The notes under the pieces: model-generated
Told to the model about the DNA's origin: nothing
Database searches by the model: none
Seen by the model: the letters and a program-made list of their open reading frames with translations, nothing else
Shown here: piece by piece, positions 61,024 to 64,000 of the stretch
How the letters are laid out: every line of letters starts with the position of its first letter
Numbering within the stretch: the first letter of the stretch is position 1
DNA from: an uncultured Gemmatimonadales bacterium
GTDB taxonomy: Bacteria > Gemmatimonadota > Gemmatimonadetes > Gemmatimonadales > GWC2-71-9
Direction of reading: 5' to 3'
NCBI GenBank assembly: GCA_947259405.1
Contig: CAMYLY010000007.1
Location: forward strand, 1 to 64,000
Length of the DNA stretch: 64,000 nucleotides
Translations under genes and position numbers: made by a program

Positions 61024-62169
61024 ATGCGAACGAATCGCCATTTGTGGCTCGTCACGCTCGCCGGTCTGGCCACCGCGGCCTGTTCCGAGGGACCGCTCAA
61101 GCCCGGGACAGAGCTCAGTCTCACCGCGTCATTGGCAGGGCTGGAAGGCCCCGGTGCCGTCTACCTGATGAACAATGCGACCGAAGGCAACGCGGTCATC
61201 GTGTTCGATCGCTCGGCCGACGGCCACCTGACGCCCGCCGGCAGCTATGCGACGGGTGGGACCGGCACCGGCGGCGGCCTTGGCAACCAGGGGTCCGTGA
61301 TACTCACGAAGGACAAACGACATCTGTACGTGGTGAACGCCGGCAGCGACGACATCTCGGCGTTCCGCGTCACGCGGGCGGGGCCGCAGCTCCTTGGTCC
61401 GAGCGTTCCGGCGGGCGGCGAGCGGCCGATTAGTCTGACCGTGCATGGCAACCTGCTCTACGTGCTCAACGCCGGAGGCTCCGGCGGCATCGCTGGGTTT
61501 GGCATCGGGACGGACGGAGCGCCGACACCGATCCCCGGGTCAATCCAACCGCTCAGCTCGACTACAGCCGGTGCCGCGCAAATCCAGTTCAGTCCCGACG
61601 GCCGCATATTGGTGGTGACCGAAAAGGCGACCAATATGATCAGCACGTACACGGTCGGATCCGACGGAGTCGCGAGCGGTCCCAACGTTCAAGCCTCGGC
61701 CGGTCAGACGCCGTTCGGCTTCAACTTCAACCAGCGCGGCGACCTGGTCGTGTCCGAGGCCGTCGGCGGCGCGCCGGACGCGAGCACAGCCTCCTCCTAC
61801 CGGCTGGATCGCGATGGCAACTTGGCACTGATTTCCGGCCAGGTAGCCACGACCCAGACGGCGGCCTGCTGGATCGCCATCGGCCAGAACGGCACGTTCG
61901 CCTACACCACGAACACGGGGAGCGGCACCATCTCCTCCCTGGCGATCGGCGCTGGCGCCACGTTGACGCTGGTCGAGGCGGTGGCGGGCAGCAGCGGCCC
62001 CGGCAGTCGGCCGCTTGATGCAGCCTTCACGCCCGGCGGGCGCTTCCTGTATGTCCGCAACGGCTCCGGCAATGTTGGCGCGTTCCGCGTCGAGGGGAGA
62101 GGAGGATTGACGCACATCGGTGACTTCGGTGAGCTACCGCGCGGGACCAACGGCATGGCGGCTCGGTAG
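61024..62169 (+). CDS. Lactonase-family seven-bladed propeller lipoprotein
   Basis: This is a 381-residue protein; ATG 61024 follows AGGGAGG. A lipoprotein signal (HLWLVTLAGLATAAC) precedes repeated YVVNAGSDDISAFRV, LYVLNAGGSGGIAGFGI, SPDGRILVVTEKATNMISTYTV and FTPGGRFLYVRNGSGNVGAFRV strands. These fit the 6-phosphogluconolactonase-like (Pgl) propeller family. Whether this exported member is an enzyme is doubtful; many are binding proteins. It sits behind the second copy of the 153-bp repeat. Confidence 0.85.
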   Translation: MRTNRHLWLVTLAGLATAACSEGPLKPGTELSLTASLAGLEGPGAVYLMNNATEGNAVIVFDRSADGHLTPAGSYATGGTGTGGGLGNQGSVILTKDKRHLYVVNAGSDDISAFRVTRAGPQLLGPSVPAGGERPISLTVHGNLLYVLNAGGSGGIAGFGIGTDGAPTPIPGSIQPLSSTTAGAAQIQFSPDGRILVVTEKATNMISTYTVGSDGVASGPNVQASAGQTPFGFNFNQRGDLVVSEAVGGAPDASTASSYRLDRDGNLALISGQVATTQTAACWIAIGQNGTFAYTTNTGSGTISSLAIGAGATLTLVEAVAGSSGPGSRPLDAAFTPGGRFLYVRNGSGNVGAFRVEGRGGLTHIGDFGELPRGTNGMAAR

Positions 62170-62216
62170 TCACGGTCCAAGCCTCGAAGGTCGCGCAGTC
62201 GCTCACAGCGAAAACA

Positions 62217-62250
62217 GGTCCACCGGCCGCGTTGCAGCGGCCGGTGGACC
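62217..62250. terminator. Bidirectional terminator between convergent genes
   Basis: GGTCCACCGGCCGC-GTTGCA-GCGGCCGGTGGACC is a perfect 14-bp stem between the stop codons of the propeller gene and the regulator gene. AAAA stands just before it on the plus strand. Confidence 0.8.
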
Positions 62251-62266
62251 CAAGGCACGTCTTTGA

Positions 62267-63595
62267 TCATCGAAGCCCGTACTGCCCCAACCAGCGCCAC
62301 AGGGTCGTGCGACTGACGCCCAGCAGCTCGGCCGCCCTGCCTCGGTGCCCACCCGCTTCTTTGAGCGCCTGGATTGTTGCTGCGCTCTTCGTCAACTCAC
62401 CAACCGAGAGCATCTCTTCTCTCCAGGCGCCTCGAACGCGCTCCGGGAGGTCCGTCGCGGCAAGCTGGTTGCCTCGCGCACTGATCCGTGCCCGCTCCAG
62501 CACGGCCAGGAGCTCCCGGACGTTCCCGGGCCAGTCGTAGCACTCCAGCGTTCGCATAGCCAGGTCGGTATAGCGGCTTGTTCGCTCACCCTGTGGGTCC
62601 GCGACCGTCAACGCATGCTCCATCAGGAGCGAGATGTCTTCGGGCCGCTCCCGGAGGGGTGGAATCTCGATCGTGTACACGGTCAGTCGATAGTAGAGAT
62701 CCGCACGCAATCGACCGGATCTGACGGCCTCCTCCAGATCCCACTGCGTCGCTGCGATGATGCGGACATCGACGTTGTTCGGTTGCACGGCTCCCAGGCG
62801 GCGCACCTCCCGCTCCTGAATTGCCCGGAGGAGCCGGACCTGCACTGCGGGTGGTATTTCACCGACCTCGTCGAGGAAGATCGTTCCCCCGTCGGCGGCC
62901 TCGAAAAGACCGGGCTTGTCCACGACGGCCCCTGTGAACGCGCCCTTTGTGTGGCCGAAAAGCTCGGACTCCAGGAGGGTCTCGGAGAGCGCCACGGTAT
63001 CCACCACGACATAGGGCCGGTCCCGGCGATGGGAGCACGCGTGAATGGCCCCCGCCACGAGCTCTTTTCCCGTGCCCGTCTCGCCGGAGATGAGGATGGT
63101 CGACTCGGTGGGCGCCACCTCCTGGATCTGCGTGATCACTCGTCTGATGCCCGGTGAACTGCCGACGATCCGGTGAAACGGGAGGCCAGGTTCCTCGGGC
63201 GAGGCCAGGGTAGCGGGCCGGCTGGCGACCTGGCTGCGGATTTCTTCCGGCGCACACGGCTTCTGGAGGAACCCATCCGCCTCCGGATAGAGAGCGCGCG
63301 CCGCGGCCTCCATGAGGGGACACCCCGTCACCACCACCATGCGGGCCCCCGTCCGGTTCCGGAGCACCGACTCCACCCCGTCGAGGAGCCCTTGGTGGGG
63401 AACACACACGTCCACGAGGACCGCGTCGACCCCCCCAGCCTCAAGCGCCGAGATCACTTCGAGAGGGCTTTCCTCCCAGAGGACCCTGTAGCCCTCCGGA
63501 GCGAGGACGTGCCGTGCGAAGGACTGGAAGGTTCCGAGCCGGTCCAGTACCAGGACTGTGGGCGCGACCTGCTCCGGACCTCGCCGGATCTCCAT
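62267..63595 (-). CDS. NtrC-family sigma-54-dependent response regulator
   Basis: This is a 442-residue protein; ATG 63595 follows GAGGAG. The receiver domain (1-125) has phospho-acceptor D62 in VDVCVP and K112 in QKP, but only one acidic residue near the N-terminus (VLVLDRLG), so its chemistry may be altered. The AAA+ domain has Walker A GETGTGKE (171-178), the sigma-54 contact loop GAFTGA (218-223), Walker [10 protein letters not shown] and arginine-finger-region LRERPEDI. The C-terminal Fis helix-turn-helix is [26 protein letters not shown]. No partner sensor kinase is in view. Confidence 0.93.
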   Translation of the reverse strand: MEIRRGPEQVAPTVLVLDRLGTFQSFARHVLAPEGYRVLWEESPLEVISALEAGGVDAVLVDVCVPHQGLLDGVESVLRNRTGARMVVVTGCPLMEAAARALYPEADGFLQKPCAPEEIRSQVASRPATLASPEEPGLPFHRIVGSSPGIRRVITQIQEVAPTESTILISGETGTGKELVAGAIHACSHRRDRPYVVVDTVALSETLLESELFGHTKGAFTGAVVDKPGLFEAADGGTIFLDEVGEIPPAVQVRLLRAIQEREVRRLGAVQPNNVDVRIIAATQWDLEEAVRSGRLRADLYYRLTVYTIEIPPLRERPEDISLLMEHALTVADPQGERTSRYTDLAMRTLECYDWPGNVRELLAVLERARISARGNQLAATDLPERVRGAWREEMLSVGELTKSAATIQALKEAGGHRGRAAELLGVSRTTLWRWLGQYGLR

Positions 63596-63711
63596 ACATC
63601 TCCTCTTCGAAGAAGCCCTGGTAGCATACCCCAGTGTTAACGCTCACAGCGATGCAATTGGTGGGTGTTAGATGATTCTCACGATCCTCTAATCGTCCGC
63701 GAGGGCGCTTG

Positions 63712-64000
63712 ATGAGAGCGGCTGGAACATGCGACGGATGGCGCTCCATGAAACGCCGCTACCCCACGGTCTACGTGCCCTTCGCGCAGCACCCCACCGG
63801 CGCAAACGCGTTCTTGGTGTGGACCGCCGGTGACAGCTCCGTGCTGCACCAACGTCTTAAGGACGTCCTCTGGCAGTTCAACGCGAGCATGCCGGTCCAG
63901 CTCGAGACGACCATGGCGGACGTCCTTGGCGAGTCCGTCCAGGAGAGACGATTCCTGTTGACCATTGTCGGGCTCTCCGCGGTGTTGGCGTTCGTGCTCG
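63712..64000 (+). pseudogene. 5'-truncated ADOP-family ABC permease, runs off the window
   Basis: The frame from 63712 reads MRAAGTCDGWRSMKRRYPTV then YVPFAQHPTGANAFLVWTAG and LETTMADVLGESVQERRFLL, followed by TIVGLSAVLAFVL. That is the C-terminal part of the MacB-like periplasmic domain and the second membrane helix of ADOP permeases. The first half of a normal gene (about 450 codons) is missing upstream, where the divergent regulator begins. It may be a remnant or a very short member. Confidence 0.6.

Noticed and set aside
62150-62266. Sigma-54 promoter or enhancer sites for the NtrC-type regulator
   Set aside because: No GG-N10-GC -24/-12 pair in a sensible position was found; the strong palindrome here fits a terminator between convergent genes.

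Overview
The window is GC-rich chromosomal DNA of a free-living bacterium, most plausibly a member of Gemmatimonadota. That assignment is inference. It rests on the many protein kinases whose N-termini read like ALADRYRIxRxLGEGGMATVYLAEDLKHxRKVALKVL-type sequences, on kinase-TolB/TPR and kinase-propeller fusions, on many exported lipoproteins and propellers, and on the absence of any clearly proteobacterial operon. No rRNA, replication or ribosomal-protein gene is present. Layout: 1-5.9 kb holds small membrane and secreted proteins, a 21-bp tandem repeat, two 84-bp inverted-repeat elements and a retropepsin-like protease. 6.0-12.0 kb is a block of three Ser/Thr kinases; the middle one is a pseudokinase-kinase fusion. 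12-18 kb carries a large secreted protein, a DUF559 endonuclease gene inside inverted repeats, and two lipoproteins. 19-24.5 kb is a minus-strand run of a zinc-ribbon protein, a two-subunit molybdenum hydroxylase and an ABC-2 transporter. 24.6-31.9 kb has nitrilase, NUDIX, Gfo/Idh/MocA, DUF998, DUF2007 and CNNM/HlyC-type genes. 32-43.4 kb has two more kinases, a CDGSH protein, a BNR/VPS10-type propeller and a thiamine-binding protein. 43.5-52.7 kb has a Vps62-like secreted protein, a truncated kinase relic, a pilin-like membrane protein, an S9 peptidase and a molybdopterin oxidoreductase. 52.7-64 kb has an exported SDR-ankyrin protein, an octaheme lipoprotein, a PAP2 phosphatase, a sixth intact kinase, two secreted proteins behind a duplicated 153-bp leader, an NtrC-type regulator and two ADOP permease relics. 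The most unusual content is a dispersed RNA family on the minus strand at about 7.9-8.2, 15.0-15.3, 18.2-18.5 and 54.2-54.5 kb, with a broken fifth copy at 18.75-18.98 kb. Each unit has a shared promoter-like block, a conserved leader of about 95 nt, an exactly 84-nt class II (Leu-type) tRNA body, a tail of about 65 nt, a small hairpin and a GC-rich terminator. The nominal anticodons are CGC, AGC, GAC and GAC, which are not Leu anticodons. In every copy the tail carries 10-15 nt complementary to that copy's own anticodon loop. The loop sequence differs between copies and the tail changes with it, which is direct covariation evidence for pairing. I do not recognise this architecture. A second layer is mobile palindrome DNA. 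84-bp elements ending CCTCACCCCC...GGGGGTGAGG, a DUF559 gene bracketed by 22-bp perfect inverted repeats, a DUF559 relic next to another copy of the repeat, and an insertion of this element into a second palindrome family with an intact counterpart elsewhere in the window together suggest a DUF559-linked repeat system. Several kinase genes lack a Shine-Dalgarno sequence and start a few bases after CCATCTT, which suggests leaderless transcripts; two of them sit behind mini-ORFs ending at the kinase start.
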